Of a stretch of DNA of 64,000 nt, positions 1 to 13,125 are shown one piece after another (position 1 is the stretch's first letter; every line of letters starts with the position of its first letter). Source of the DNA: Cyanoderma ruficeps. Lineage: Eukaryota > Chordata > Aves > Passeriformes > Timaliidae. Below the pieces are notes generated by a model. It made no database searches. It worked only from the letters and a program-made list of their open reading frames with translations, and was not told the origin of the DNA. A program made the translations under genes and the position numbers. The stretch is taken from positions 8,101,089 through 8,165,088 of the forward strand of contig VZDJ01000219.1 in NCBI GenBank assembly GCA_008694505.1, in the 5' to 3' direction.

Positions 1-3000
1 AATGAATGTGCAGATGTGCCTGCTAATAAAGCTCTGAGAGCAAGTAATTGCTGCTTTTTGTACTACATAGCTCAGACTCTTTGTAGTAAATGGGAAGGAC
101 TGCCAAATCCCATTCGTTACTTCTAACACGCTCTATGTTATGGCTTGTTTCTATGGCAATAATCCCAAGAAGGATTTCATGTCCACATAGATCAAGAAAT
201 AAATCTCATGGACATACAGCTGTCTAGATGAGGAAAAGAAAATTTAAAATAGCTGTGAACTTACAGGACACATCCTGGCTGCAGCATAAAACAGAACTCA
301 CAAGTAATGATTTATTCGGTGCAATCTCTCACTGTCCAAGCCATTTTTATTATCAAATAGAAACTATCTAAACAGGATATTGCCTGAGCTTTTGCATCTT
401 ATTAAATGAGAAATCTTGCTGATATACATGGTAATGCCTTTTAAGAAAAAGTTACATATTTTTAAAAGGAAATAAAACAGCTGTACAACTGTCACTGAGA
501 CATCTGCCTTGGGTATTGTCAAGAAATTAAATTTGATATTTTATTATGAATTCCTGGTCTAACCTCAAGTTTTCAGGCCTGTGTCATATCTGAGCTGGTG
601 CATGATTGCCACCTTACTCGCCACCAAAGAAGACCTGAAGGTTTTAACAGATGCCTTTTGCTCCCTTTTACATTACGCTCCCAGCAGGATGAGGCCAGCT
701 GTACGAAGGATAAAAGCTTCTTGCATTACTAAGCTCAAAAATAACTAACATTAGCATTTGGCAGACATGAATTCGGGACAGGGACTTCTCTGCTCACACC
801 ACCTCATTTCTTTTTCTGATCATACATTTCCAGAATTCTCTTTTCAAGAGTACTAAATAGAAACAAGATCTTTCTTTGAAAGAGCCCAGATACACAGACA
901 AGGTTCTGCTGTCAATCACTCAGAGAATACAGAAACAAGGGAAGCACTGAGAGGAAAACAAACAAGCAAACAACCAAGGAGATTTGTCTTATTGAACTCT
1001 TCGGATGATGGAAAAGGCAGCACAGACCGAGGCAGAGCCTTCCCTGAAGAGCACAGTGACAGGATGAGAGGCAGCACTCCCAGGCTGCAGCAGAGAAATT
1101 CCAGCTGAAGAGAAAATCATCCCCTGAGCACTGTGTGAAATTGGAAGAGGGACCTGGAAAGGATGTTCAATTTCCATCCTGGGAGGTTTTCAAAACTCAA
1201 CTAGACAAGACTCTGAGCAAACTTCAAGCCCTGCTTCATGTGGGAACTCAGACTAATGAGTGCAAGCAGTCACCTCTGATTAGCTTCTCTGTGACTCTGA
1301 ACACACACATTTCCATTCAAGTATTGCCCCATTTCTGAGCTTTTAAATGTAAACCCTAGCAAGTAAAACTTGAGTCCAGATTATTAGATATTTGTAAAGA
1401 AGGCCACTTTGGAGTAAAAGGGTTTCCCCACTTTTCCTGGAAACAACAGCTCGAATGTGGTAAAAATTAGTCTAAACCTCACTTGAAAATCTCTTGAACT
1501 TAACACGAAGTCAATGAGATTTCAGCATGTGAACATTCAGCAGGTGCTTCCATGAACTTTCATCCAATTCAACACAAAATATTTTGCTGTTCCTCTCATT
1601 TCAGAAGCAAATCTGATGCCAATTTCACTTGATGAATGGTGCTCTGGAGGAAGTGAGATGGTGAAATGTTAGTGAAGGGCAAACTTCCACCTTCAACATG
1701 CAAAATGACTGATGATACACTGTGTGTGGCTGCACACACACAGCATTTAAACTACCTCTGTGCCCCGAAGGGCTGAAACCAGGAGGCAGGAAAATGTTTC
1801 TGCGCTGGCTAAAAAATACAAAAAGAAAATCCAGGGGCAGACTCTTTCTGGGACTGGTCTCTGTTCCACAGAACCTCCCAGTGGGCAGAAGGCAGGGCAT
1901 GTGCCTCCTTCCTTGCCTACAGAAAAACAAGGTGATAAATTGGAAACAAAGGCAGATTGGACTCAGCACTACCTGGAAAAAGAAACACCAAATGCTGCTG
2001 GGCTGGGCTGGTAATAAAATTTTGCATTTTACCAAAATGTTATGCCCACCAGCAGTGGCCAGAACAATCAGCACCAGCATTTTAGAAGTAATGGCAACAT
2101 ACACCTTTTTATCTTTCTCCACTGGCCAGCACCGCCCAGTATTTCAACACAGTGATGAAAAGAGACACAGACACTTCTCACTACAAATGATGCTGCTTAC
2201 ACAAAATATTTCAGGACTTGAATCACTGAGCTAAAGCATGGAACCAAAGGATCACCAGTGCTTGGGAGAAAAGTTACCCACAAACTCTGCACCTATCTAC
2301 ATCTGCAAGTGCCTTGAAATCTCTGGAAAACCAGTGCCCCGACCTGGGAGACTGAGGAGGCTTAAAGAAGTCCTGAGCAAACACATGGGCCCTGTTGATC
2401 TGTGGCAAGAGAAGTTCAAGGTGCTGAAGGATGGCTGCAGGCTGCCAGCTCTGCCTTCCTGGGCCAGGCAGGTGACCTGCAGCACAGCCACGAGGGTAAA
2501 CACCCACCAGCATCCCCCAGCTCCACCACTTGCTGGTACAAGTGTCCCCACGGCAAGTACAGTTAATGCTTATGTGGACACAAAATGTTCAGGAAACATT
2601 TAATGTGGTTTTCAGAGCCTTTGATGTGATAAGTGTTTTATCCTTTATCAAAAACCTAATCACACTGTTTACTTTTGATCTTCATTTCATCTCTGCCTTC
2701 CATCTGCTGTGCCTCTCTCAAGGGGAAACAAGAGCTGGCACCATGTGACGAAAGGAACGGGGCTGCCGACTTATCTTCCCACCCACTTAACTTTCGGATT
2801 AACCAAATAAATAAAAGCCTTCCCACTTCAGGGATGAAAGGCACAAGCTTCTGACAATCTCCCAGCAGAATTACAGGAGAGGGTGGTAAGGGAAGGTGTG
2901 GAGGCTGGAGTATCCATCTGTGCCATCGGGGAGGTTGCAGTGTCACTCAATCAAGTCAGCAGTCAGGGAGCATGGGCAGGGGACAAACCAAGGGTATGGG

Positions 3001-5250
3001 AGACCCAAGTCAAGCATTAATTTGGCAAGGCACAGACTTTAACAAACATATCTAATCCAGAGTGAGCTGGGAATCAAGACAGGAGACATCTCCCATCCCA
3101 TCTCAATCCTGCAAAAGTCTTTTCTGATCAAACAATCACCAAAACCATAGCTAAAGGAAGATGGCTTGCAAGAAAACATTTTGGAAAATCACCTGGACAA
3201 GTTTTAGTAACCAGGTCTACTACCCAGCATCACTATATGGGGAACAAGCCCTGTCCACAATCCCTGTCACAACAGCACAAGACACACTGAGGTCTCATCA
3301 GCCTCAGTACCTGCCCACCACTTGTCACACAAGCCCTAAACACCACTGAGCTCATCAGAAACTTTCGTAGCAGATGCTCATTTTTCTTTACATCACTTTC
3401 AGTAATTTTCCAGCTATTCATCTCTGCTGACAAAAAAAAAAAATCAGAATATAATCATAACAAGTTAACATTCAGATTTTTCTCTGCTTCTTTTGTAGGG
3501 AGGGAAGCAGAGGAAAGACGAGAAAAGAATTCTGGTGTTTCAGAATACAGAAGGAAAACCACTGCAATGTAATTGCTTCCAGTTGCCAAGGCCATGGTTA
3601 TAAACCTATTTTCAGCAAGAGTACCTGGCATTAACAAACTCAATGTATTTGATGATGATGTAATTAGGAAACTGGTAGCAGATGCAACTTTCTTATCACC
3701 TTTTCACCAGGCCCTAAAACATTTCATTTACAGCCCATGAAGTTGTGAGATTGCTGAAAACTCAACCTGTCAATCCCAGTACTGCTGGAATGGTTAAGTG
3801 AGCAATATAATGAAGTCTCTACATGAGTTAGAAACACAAAGGATGCACAAGGGATAAGAACATTGGGGAAAAACATTTAACTGCAATATTCTCCAATCCC
3901 AAAAAATGATGATTACATCTCAATGCAGGTTCCCTCCCCCTTCATACCCACTCCTTGCAGCAGCTGAGGACTTCACTGAGATTCCCATGAATGAGGCTGC
4001 AAGAGCAGCAAGTGAATTCATGGCTTTGGATATCTAATCAGAATTAGATGACAATTCTGTTTCCTTTGATCCCACCTGGTTCTCACCTCTTACTCATCCG
4101 CCCACACATATCACTTCCCTGAAGAGTTCACCCGGTGAAGCCTCTTAGAGAGGAGGGGAAGGAAAACTCACAAATCTAAGCCAAAAATCACAAAAAGCAA
4201 CCTTGAGTAAAGGAAAGGGAGTAGCAGAGAGGAGAGGACAGGACAGCTCCATGATGTGTTGTGGTACACAACACTCCAGAGCAGGGTATGTGCGCCAGGA
4301 GCCCCAGGGCGTCTGGAAAACTTTTCTTCTTTTTCTTCTGCAAAATTGAACTCCACAGAAATTACTGGGCTCTACAATTCCATAGATTTTCTCCAGGCTA
4401 GAACAAAATCTTCTGTAATTCTCCAAGAAATGCACATAGGTGCATTCAAAGCTGAAGCAGAGCCAGTGTATGTCTGCCCACTGAATTCATTCCATCATGT
4501 CAGTAAAATGATCCTAGAGGTAAAATGATCTTGTACTAGAGGTTTATGAGAAATATCTTGCAGTCAGAAAAACAACCATGCTAACCAATTACCTCAAAAT
4601 CTGACAGACACGCCTCAGAAAGGAACCCAATTTATAGGTAAGGAGGCATTAAATCAATTACCAGCACGGTGCAAGCAAGAACAAGGTCACCTTGCTGAAG
4701 GAATATTTCTGTTTATGCTCATGTCAGAGTATTTTGCTCAATAGAGAAAAATGAAAACCTGATTATCATGAATTTGGTAGACTGGTCTGAAGTAGAATGT
4801 AAATCAGAAAAGAGAAGATTTATGGCCAATTAAATAGAGCTCCAATCAAAATCCCATTCAGGCAACAGTTCCCTGGGGGCTTCAATTTGTTAGTGCCACA
4901 TTTTTTTAATAACTTTCTTTTTCATGTAGCATCAGCAATAATAAAAGCCCTTCAATAACAAGCAGTGCCATGAACACTTTATTTATCTTAAAATGCCATC
5001 ATTGCCTGGAATCAGAAGGCATTGAAAGGATGAGCTGTAATCGCTCAAGAACACCCCACCCACAGCACTGCAATGGGTGTAAAGCTTTTTTCCTTAGTCT
5101 CAGAGCAATTTCTCTTTTCATTAATCTGGTTCAAGTCTGAAGTATTTCTCCTGAGTAACAGGGAGTTGGTGCTGACCCTGCCAGGAGAGCAACAGAGCCT
5201 CTGATGTCTCAGACCCCTTCCCAGCGCTGGGTGTGCACGTGGCAGACATG
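1..5250. other. non-coding stretch, nothing assignable
   Basis: AT-leaning, CpG-poor DNA. Two reading frames of about 165-170 codons overlap on opposite strands at 1,625-2,234, but neither resembles a known family and their overlap argues for chance. There is a 12-A run at 3,432-3,443. The first 200 bases (for example TAATAAAGCTCTGAGAGCAAGTAATTGC at the left edge) have an element-like look but are too near the boundary to judge. Confidence 0.5.
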
Positions 5251-5264
5251 GCCGATGGCAAATC

Positions 5265-5390
5265 TGTGCCTTATCATTAGCAGATTTTTATAATTATTAG
5301 AAGGAGAACAGCTATCAACATATTCCAGATGCCCTTGACAATATTCAAATGCGTGCCAAAGGCAGCAGTCTGGATTTCTCTCTTTAGGCT
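5265..5390. other. candidate conserved non-coding element
   Basis: The block combines TTATCATTAGCAG, TTTTATAATTATTAG, AGCTATCAACATATTCC and CAATATTCAAATGCG. Overlapping ATTA/TAAT homeodomain cores and an octamer-like ATTCAAATGC lie in about 120 bases without simple repeats. This texture is typical of vertebrate developmental enhancers. Conservation was not testable here. Confidence 0.3.
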
Positions 5391-8300
5391 AAGAAATCTA
5401 TTTTCTGCTCTAATGTGCCTCTCTCTCCCCTTAGAATTCTCTTTCCTCCTGAGTTCCTGGTATCCTGGTAAAACCCTCAGACAATATCAAAACTATTCTG
5501 GTGCATAGAATTTTTTTTAAAGTAAAAGTTATCATTTCTTTATCTGCTTAGAAATTATCCATTACCCTCTTCCTCCTCTTTTTAAGGAAAGAAAGAGGCT
5601 AAAAAGAACATAAATGGGAAAAGGAAGATAAGAGTTCTTAGAATGGGAATGAATTACTGTATCTTGTGTTAAACACAAAATTGCAAACTTTGCCCTGAGT
5701 GAAGTCAGAGCTCAACCAGGCATGGACAGAGAGGGAAATCCCGGAACAAAACCACGCAGGCAGCATTCCCAGAAACCACGGACATCAACAGGAGCCTTTT
5801 GGCTCAGTTCAGTCATCGCTGACGAGCCACCACTGTGACTGCCTGGAAATCAGTCAATGCTTGGATTTTCTTGCTTCAGCAGTGGAAGTGGTGAGGAGAG
5901 GAAGTTATTTAAGGATAACAAACACTTGCCAACCTGAAGGGCTGTGTGGTTTTGGTGGGCAGCCTGGGCTGTAGCATCATCAAACTCACATCTAAAATCA
6001 AGAAAGCCGCTGTGGAAATTGTATTTATTACCCAAACACCTGAGCACGACATCGCCACTGCCTTCAGACCTCAGCAGCCTCCTCCTCCCAGGAACAGCTT
6101 CTTTCAGGCCAGACCTGGAGCAATCAGAGAGGCTTAAAAGCAGCATGGTAGAGCCTGGCCCCCGCAGCACCGACAGCTTTCGGGAGCAAGGCCACCTCTC
6201 CCCAGCTACATGAATGCTGTCTGCACCACGTGCTGCCAGAATTACAATGGAAAGCCCGTAAATAAAACAAAAAATGCAGATCTCAGTCCTCCTCTCCTGA
6301 CATCTTGGTGAGAACAAGCCCTGACAGGAATAAAAAAACCCTCCCACACTAAGCAAAGCAATTCTGCTATTTATGCAGAAGGAAGAAGGAAAGCTGTATA
6401 TCAAACAAATAATTGTAAGAGCAGCTTTATCAGTCCCTGCTGATTACTCTCAGCCCGGTTTGATGATTCTGCCAGCGCTCCGCAGGTTGTTCAGAGAGGT
6501 GGATGTCACAACATTTTACTTGCCATTCTTTCATTTATTAGCACCTACTGCTACCTGTCTCTTAGTCAAAAATCTTGGCATACATTTAGAAACTGGTCTC
6601 CTGGAATCTGTCAGGGAGGTTTAAAAACCTAGAAATCATATTTTTATACATACACATATATCCTCAAACAGACTCCACATGTGAATATGAATGCATAATG
6701 ATGTATTTTGGGTGTTACATACGTAAATGCAGTTATATAGAGACACACACATTCATGTGAGTGCATTCCTCCTCCTCAATATGTAAATACAGAAATTCAA
6801 GTCACTTCCTTACCACTGCTCCAGTTTGAGTGGGACAACATTTCTGTTGACCTATTTTCTTCCCTGAATTTGCTAAAATATTAAATGGAAGAGGGTCTCA
6901 TTTTTTCTCAGAAAACATCAACACATTCTGAAGAGCAGCATAAGCTCTGACTGTCACCAATGACAATTTACCACCACTGTTCATTACAGTGTTCAAGCAA
7001 TGCTCAGGTGCCAGATTAGGAGCAAAAACTTTAAGAGACATTTGTGCCAATTGCCAGGGTCTGGAGGCATCCCTGAGATTTATGTCCAGCTGCAAGGCAT
7101 CCTTTGTGTGGAGCATCTCTGTGCAGTGCCTGGCTGAGGGGACAGACAACCAAGCACCTGATTTATGGTACTCACATCCCCGAGCCTCAACTCACCTCCA
7201 GGAGCTGTGCACAGGACTGTGGGCAGGAAAACTGAGAGGTCAGAGCTGAGCCTGTCAGTGATGGATCCAGCCATGCAGGCTCCCTAGCAAAGTCCTCCCT
7301 CTCAGCCCTGGGCAGGAGAGGCACTGAACAAACACTCAGACACTCAGGACTTCCCTCCCTGGCAGGGAGGGTGGACAGAGACAGGGGCCCCATCAGCACA
7401 GCGAGCACCAGGCTCCAGCTTAGACACAGACCCAGGTTATTTCATCCCAGCAGCCTCAGAGTGCTCCAGACTGATGAGCAGGCTCTCATCCTCTATGGGT
7501 GACATATGGACACGTCTCCCTAAAAGAAATGAGCTCGTGAGCTTCTGGATTTCCCCTTCTGGAGCACCATCTGTGCCCGCTCCCAGTCCCACCACCCGCT
7601 GCCGCGGCGTGACCCGAGGCAGCCCCGCACCTCCCGGGAAGCAGCAGCAGCATCTCTGGCTGCCCACAAATTTAAACACATCCATGCTGGAATATGCTCA
7701 AACCCATGCAAGTTCAACCTTCACTTGGGCAGGCAAGGAGTTTTCAGCTGACAGATTTTCTCTGGCTGCATTAAGTATTTAAAAAAAAAAAAAAAAAAAG
7801 ACTGCTGACATTTAGGATAACACTGCAAGACTGAAGTTGGAAAATAAATAATTCTTCTGCTTCAGAAAGAGGCAATCTCAGCTGCAGCCCATGCAGCAGC
7901 ACAGGTGAGGGTGCTGGACCCACATGCTGGGGTTCCCAACACCCCAGGGAAGCACCATGCTCAGCCCTGACCACCCCAAGGGAGAGTCACTGCTGAGCTG
8001 ACTAATTGCTCATTAGCTGAAATTAACTCTGCAAGACAATTCTATGATCACTGCCAGAAGTCTGTCATTAAAGAGGACTGCAGACATTAGTTCTTAGCTT
8101 CCATTCAAAGCACCAGCAATGTGATGCCCTGGCTTTGGGATCAACAATCTGCTCTCAGAGAAACATGGGAACTGCCCATGGCCCATCCCGCTCACCCACC
8201 TGCCTCTCACCCTGGCCACCACCGGGTGCATCTTAGACAGGCAAGAGCACTGCAGGGGGCAGAAATACAGCACTCTGCCCACTACAGCAGCCTCTTTCTG

Positions 8301-11300
8301 CTCCTGAGTTAGGAGAATAGTCGTACCCTGAAGCACAAGATTTAATATCCATCCAAAACCCGCTCTAGTTAGTGATTCTCAGTGCCCATGCAGAAATTAT
8401 AACCCTCAGGAACCAGGACCAGAACCCTTCCTAGAGGTATGACAGGGAGCTCAGTGAAATACACTTCTCTCAGAGGAGCTGATCCTAAATATTAGGAGCT
8501 GAATTTTTTCTTGGCATAATTCCACTGATTTTTGTGGTAAAAAACCCAGGGGTGAGCATGGTCCAAGATATACACAAAGTGAGCTAAATTCTGAACTGTA
8601 CTTGCTGACCTCATAACTCTTCAGCAGTTGAAATGTGGGCTACAAAGCCAATTTCCATAAAGGACATGTCCAGTTAACAGCGGGAGACTGTGCTGACTCG
8701 AGCTGTGTGAGCACACTACTGAGATATTTCCCACACCATCAACATTCATTCCATACTTTTTGGGAGTGCTCCTCAAAAGATGGTGTCAAGGGTGCAAATC
8801 CTATAGATCAAAAAGATATGTGACATGTCAGAAGGCACAGAGCTTTAATTACTCATTATTTTGGTGCTCTGAGAAGCCCCAAACAACATACATGGGTTTT
8901 CTTCCCCCCCAGCCTCCAAGACTGCAGGGCAGCAGCTTGCCCAAGGTTCAGGCAGCCCAGACGGGGACACAAACACCCCTCTGGAGTGCTTGGAAAAGGA
9001 TATGCTGTACAGGGACAGTGAAAATCCCAATTTGTGTCTACAGATAGCACCCAACATATAAAAACTATAATCATTCTTTCATTTTGCATATTATTTGAGC
9101 AACAGCGAGGTTTTAAAAGCAGCAATACTCACTGTTATGAATTTGTACTATTTTAATAATGTAACAAACTGGCTGAAACAAAATTTGAATGTACACCAGA
9201 GTTGTTACCCTGTGGCTAAATGTCTCACCCCTACTTAATCTTCTCAGGCTCCAGACCTGCACAGACAGACACAAGGACTTGGAATTCCACAGGGGAATTT
9301 CTGCTAAACTATGCATCTACAGATATGCAAACACGGAGTATTTGCAAAAGGAAGAGTCTAATGTCACCTGTAATCTCTCAAGCCTGTAGATTTATACTTG
9401 CAATTGAAGAAAACCCTTGACTTTCCACTCCTCATGGGAAATGGATGAATCCACATGCTCAGATTAGGTCTGGCATCACCTCATAGCTGGGGCCATATTC
9501 TTGCTATCTTAATTCTGTTCCGTGGCCACAAAAAGCTCTTGAAATCAGTGTGAATATTCCACAAGTAGGCTTCTGCTCATGTGGGTAAGGGGAGTCACCT
9601 TTGCTCCCCAAATACAATTGAAGGCTCACATCAATATTTACAGGAACAACTTAGAGATCACATTTAAAAACCCAGTCTCTGGAATTTGCAATTATTCTAA
9701 GAGCGCTAATGCCAAAACCAAGAAATGTGCAACTTGTCTTGAAACGTTTATTCAACTAAATAATTATTTCAGTTTGAATAATTCTAAAGCAGCTGAGCCA
9801 GCATCCTGCTGCAAACAAAGAATATTGACAAGAATCCTGCTTTATGCTCAATTTAAGGCAGTAACTAGAAGATATACACAGCCCTTCATCAACTGGATGT
9901 AATCCAAGTAGGAATATGTGATAGCACAGAGTGGTCTCAAGGACTGTTTTAGGAACACTTAGAATTTAAATAATCATAAAGATTAGGGGTCAAGCCAGCA
10001 GCATGTGCAAGAACCTGCATGGGAAGGTTCCCCATACAATACATCCTCCACGGACCCAGTCTTTGGGAACAGGACTGTACTCACACAGGTTGTACTCACG
10101 CAAACATTTGGTGTTGCATGAGTTTGCAGGAGGATGGACAAGCACAAGTGAAGATTTCACTGCTGAATGCTTTGCTAGGATGTGCCCAGCTGCAGCTGTG
10201 ATGGGCACGGGGCATGGGAATCTGATTCAGAAACAATCTGAACTCTATGAAGAGAAAACTGTGGAAGTGATGAATGTTGTGAGGTGTGCGGTGTTGAGTG
10301 AAATCAAGAAGTGGGGCTGAATGTTGGTTTGTAAACAACACTAATTAGACCAGAAAATGTAAGAATGTCAGAACCTCCCACAAGCCTCCATTAAAGTTTC
10401 CAGCAGTGTAGCTGAGGACCCAAAACACCACGTACAAACAGCAAAGCCCCTGCCCTTGGCTTCACTACAACTCTGCATTTAGACATGTACGGCTATTCTG
10501 TTCTGTGGGAGAGCACTTTCAGATCCAGGATGCCCTGCTTGGATTTCAAATTTTCAAACTCCCATTTCAGCAGTCCCTGCTGTACTTTTAGATGGCACTG
10601 AAATTTCACAGACTGTACTTCCCTACTGAGAGAATCTATTTAGGAGGGAAGCGGGGAGGTAACCAGCTGGAAACCCATGACGGAGGAAAGACTACTTGTT
10701 ACCTCCCCAAGGGAGACAGAGGAGAGTAAAAGTTAATGGAAGGATAATCAGGAACTCTTCAGGGATATCAGTTTATATGCCAGGAGCATATATAACTGAG
10801 ACTTGTTTGCATATCAAGAAACTACAGGAGAAGGTGTGACAGCCAAATGCAGCTTATGAAAATATGGCTATCTGTAAAGCCGATAGCTGCCTCGCATGTG
10901 AAAACCCAATCCTAACACTCAACTTGGCAAGTGAAGGATAAATAACATCAATATGTCTGCTCTGGGCAGCCGTACAGTGAAACAGCTTCTTATGACATTG
11001 ACAGTGTTTTCAGAAGACATGCCTGGGACTTGGAGAAACAGGCTGGTTTCTTAGGGATTTCAAGGATGCCAGCTTAAAATATCCACAAAATTGAAATACT
11101 CAAGCTTTAAAACAACATGGTAGAATCGGGTGCCTTTTAATAGTCAGTGAAAAAAAAAACCCAGCAGCTCAGAGATTGCTTAATAACACCACACTGTGCT
11201 ACATGAACAGGACAAGACATAATTCAATTTTAGACAGAGCTCTGCATATTTAAGTTCTTCAAAGAGTTTTAGCTGAGTAAAGTCCAGAAAAGCTGCAGAG

Positions 11301-12660
11301 TCCAAAAGCAGAGATGTATTGCTCTTTATTTTCTCAGCAGTGCACACCTGCAGTCACATCACCTCACCTCACCTGCAGAGCTCCATGTATCTCAGTGGGG
11401 CCAAGAGTCCCCATCAGTCCTGGCATGGGAGCCCTTTTGAGAAACAGGAGGAATTCACCCACACCTGAAAGCCCTCCATACTGTAACAAGCATTTTGTTC
11501 AAGAACTATCTTCTAAATAGAGGTATCTGTGAAGATCCCCCCCTTCACACCAATGCTCCTGTTCACTTCCATCCCACACATTTAATGAACCCTCCAGCTG
11601 GTCCCTGCAAATGCCACTGCACTCTGGCCAGATCTGTGCCCTGACCTTCCTGCCAAGGCCAGCACAAAGCTCTCCTTCCCTTCCTGCTCCGGGCTGGTTG
11701 GCAGTGGTGCTACAGCCTATTAAACACTATGAAAAGGAAGGACCACGAAAAGCCTTTCACTGGGATAAGTGATCAAACGTAGGATTTTATTATTAGGATC
11801 TGTTTTGTCAAAAAGGAGGATATTGGCCAAGATTATCTCAGTCTGTTTTGTGATTGTTTCAGCGAAATCTTTCCCACTGGCTAAATGCAGAAATGTGTGG
11901 GAAATTAAGTGATTTAGCCTATTATACATCTTTTATCACACTAATGACCAACATTCTTCTTGATTGTCCAAGGCATTTTTTAGTGTGTGCCTGCCATTCA
12001 TAAATGTTTAATTGCTTTCTTGTTTAAAATTTGTATTAACATAGTGAGCAGTTAGATGGCTAAAACAATTACCTGGGAGCAAAAAAAGCTCCATCTCACA
12101 TATGGTACAATCCACCACCATTTTTCAGGACTGTAGTCCATTTTGCCACTGACTGACTTCTCTGTGAGAACTCAATTTCAAAATTCCCAAATCCTCTGCT
12201 TTTAAAGCTTTTCATGTCACACCAGCTCTTCATTCTGCTTCACTGCCACACCACATACCATGAGAAGCCAGAGTCAAGAGGTTATTCTGGAGCTCAGTCC
12301 ATCATTACTCAACGGTCATTTCTACAAAAGCCTCTGGGAGCTTCCAACTTCCAAACAACCCTTTCACAAAGAAAGAGAGTTTGGTCCAGCACCATGTCTC
12401 CATCCTCTGTAGAATCCTCAGATTTTTTTTCTTCTCTCTCACGTCTGCAAACCTTTGATAATTTTCACCTGCTCTAGGCAGTTCAATGACATTTTTGATT
12501 TGCAAGTGAGTTCAGGCCGGAATTTTACTGGATGAGTAGTTTCACTACCTGCATTTCAGCATCACTTCAGTACTGGCTTTCTTCCAACCAGGAGACCTAG
12601 AAGAACCCTGAAGATGTCTTTGTATGCAGACCAAGCCTTCTGCTGAGCTGTGGGCACCAT
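5391..12660. other. non-coding stretch with minor features only
   Basis: No gene recognised. It contains a weak AT/CA-rich zone at 6,640-6,760, a small CpG-bearing GC patch at 7,565-7,645 (CCGCTGCCGCGGCGTGACCC and neighbours) and the poly(A) tract at 7,781. It also has a three-unit ACCTC repeat near 11,358-11,376. Reading frames are short and overlap on both strands. Confidence 0.5.
7781..7799. repeat. 19-base poly(A) tract
   Basis: Nineteen consecutive A bases, the longest homopolymer in the window. It could be a leftover retroposon tail, but the sequence immediately upstream resembles no retroposon I know, and no target-site duplication was seen. Confidence 0.85.
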
Positions 12661-12669
12661 CTGTAAAGT

Positions 12670-12740
12670 GACTCTGAAAATGACATCATCGCGTGGCCAA
12701 CGTGTTCTTCCGACAGTAAATTTGTTTGGCACACAAAGTG
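12670..12740. other. candidate regulatory element with CRE-like site
   Basis: TGACATCATCGCG (12,681-12,693) resembles an ATF/CREB-type site, and GGCCAACGTG follows it. Three CpGs survive within about 30 bases although the surroundings are CpG-poor. A second motif-rich patch lies at 13,030-13,125 (GGCCATTTC, TTAACTAATGGGGCTTAATG, TGTACATTATGG). Both are guesses from motif content. Confidence 0.25.
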
Positions 12741-13125
12741 AAAATTGAGCCTTTTCAAATTGTCAGCATCTTGAGCTCAGTCTTGCAGCTAAACACCACA
12801 TTGTGCTCCTTCTACTCCACGTCTCACACTTCAGCAACAATGCTATCTCAGCCATCAAACCTGAGCTGGCACTTGTAGTGATGACTCAAAGAGATGATGA
12901 AAATACGACTGCTCTCCCAGACTTGGGCTGGCTCAAAATGGCACCAAAAGTATCACAGAGGTGTCTCTTAATTCCCCACCCTTTGTTCAAAGAATTAAAC
13001 ATGCACACAGAGAAGAGACAGATGCGGCAATGAAATGGCCATTTCACCCTCATTTGTAACCAGTCTGACTCTTAACTAATGGGGCTTAATGTAGCTGTAC
13101 ATTATGGTTTCAGATGGGTGTCTTT

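Noticed and set aside
1625..2234. Two opposing frames of 165 and 170 codons
   Set aside because: Each overlaps the other on the opposite strand, neither resembles a known family, and length is within chance for 64 kb read in six frames.
6640..6760. CA/TA-rich stretch as a microsatellite
   Set aside because: Units are too interrupted to form a true repeat; only short ACACAC and ATATAT runs are present.
7781..7799. Poly(A) tract as the tail of a processed pseudogene
   Set aside because: The preceding sequence resembles no transcript I know, and no flanking direct repeats were seen.
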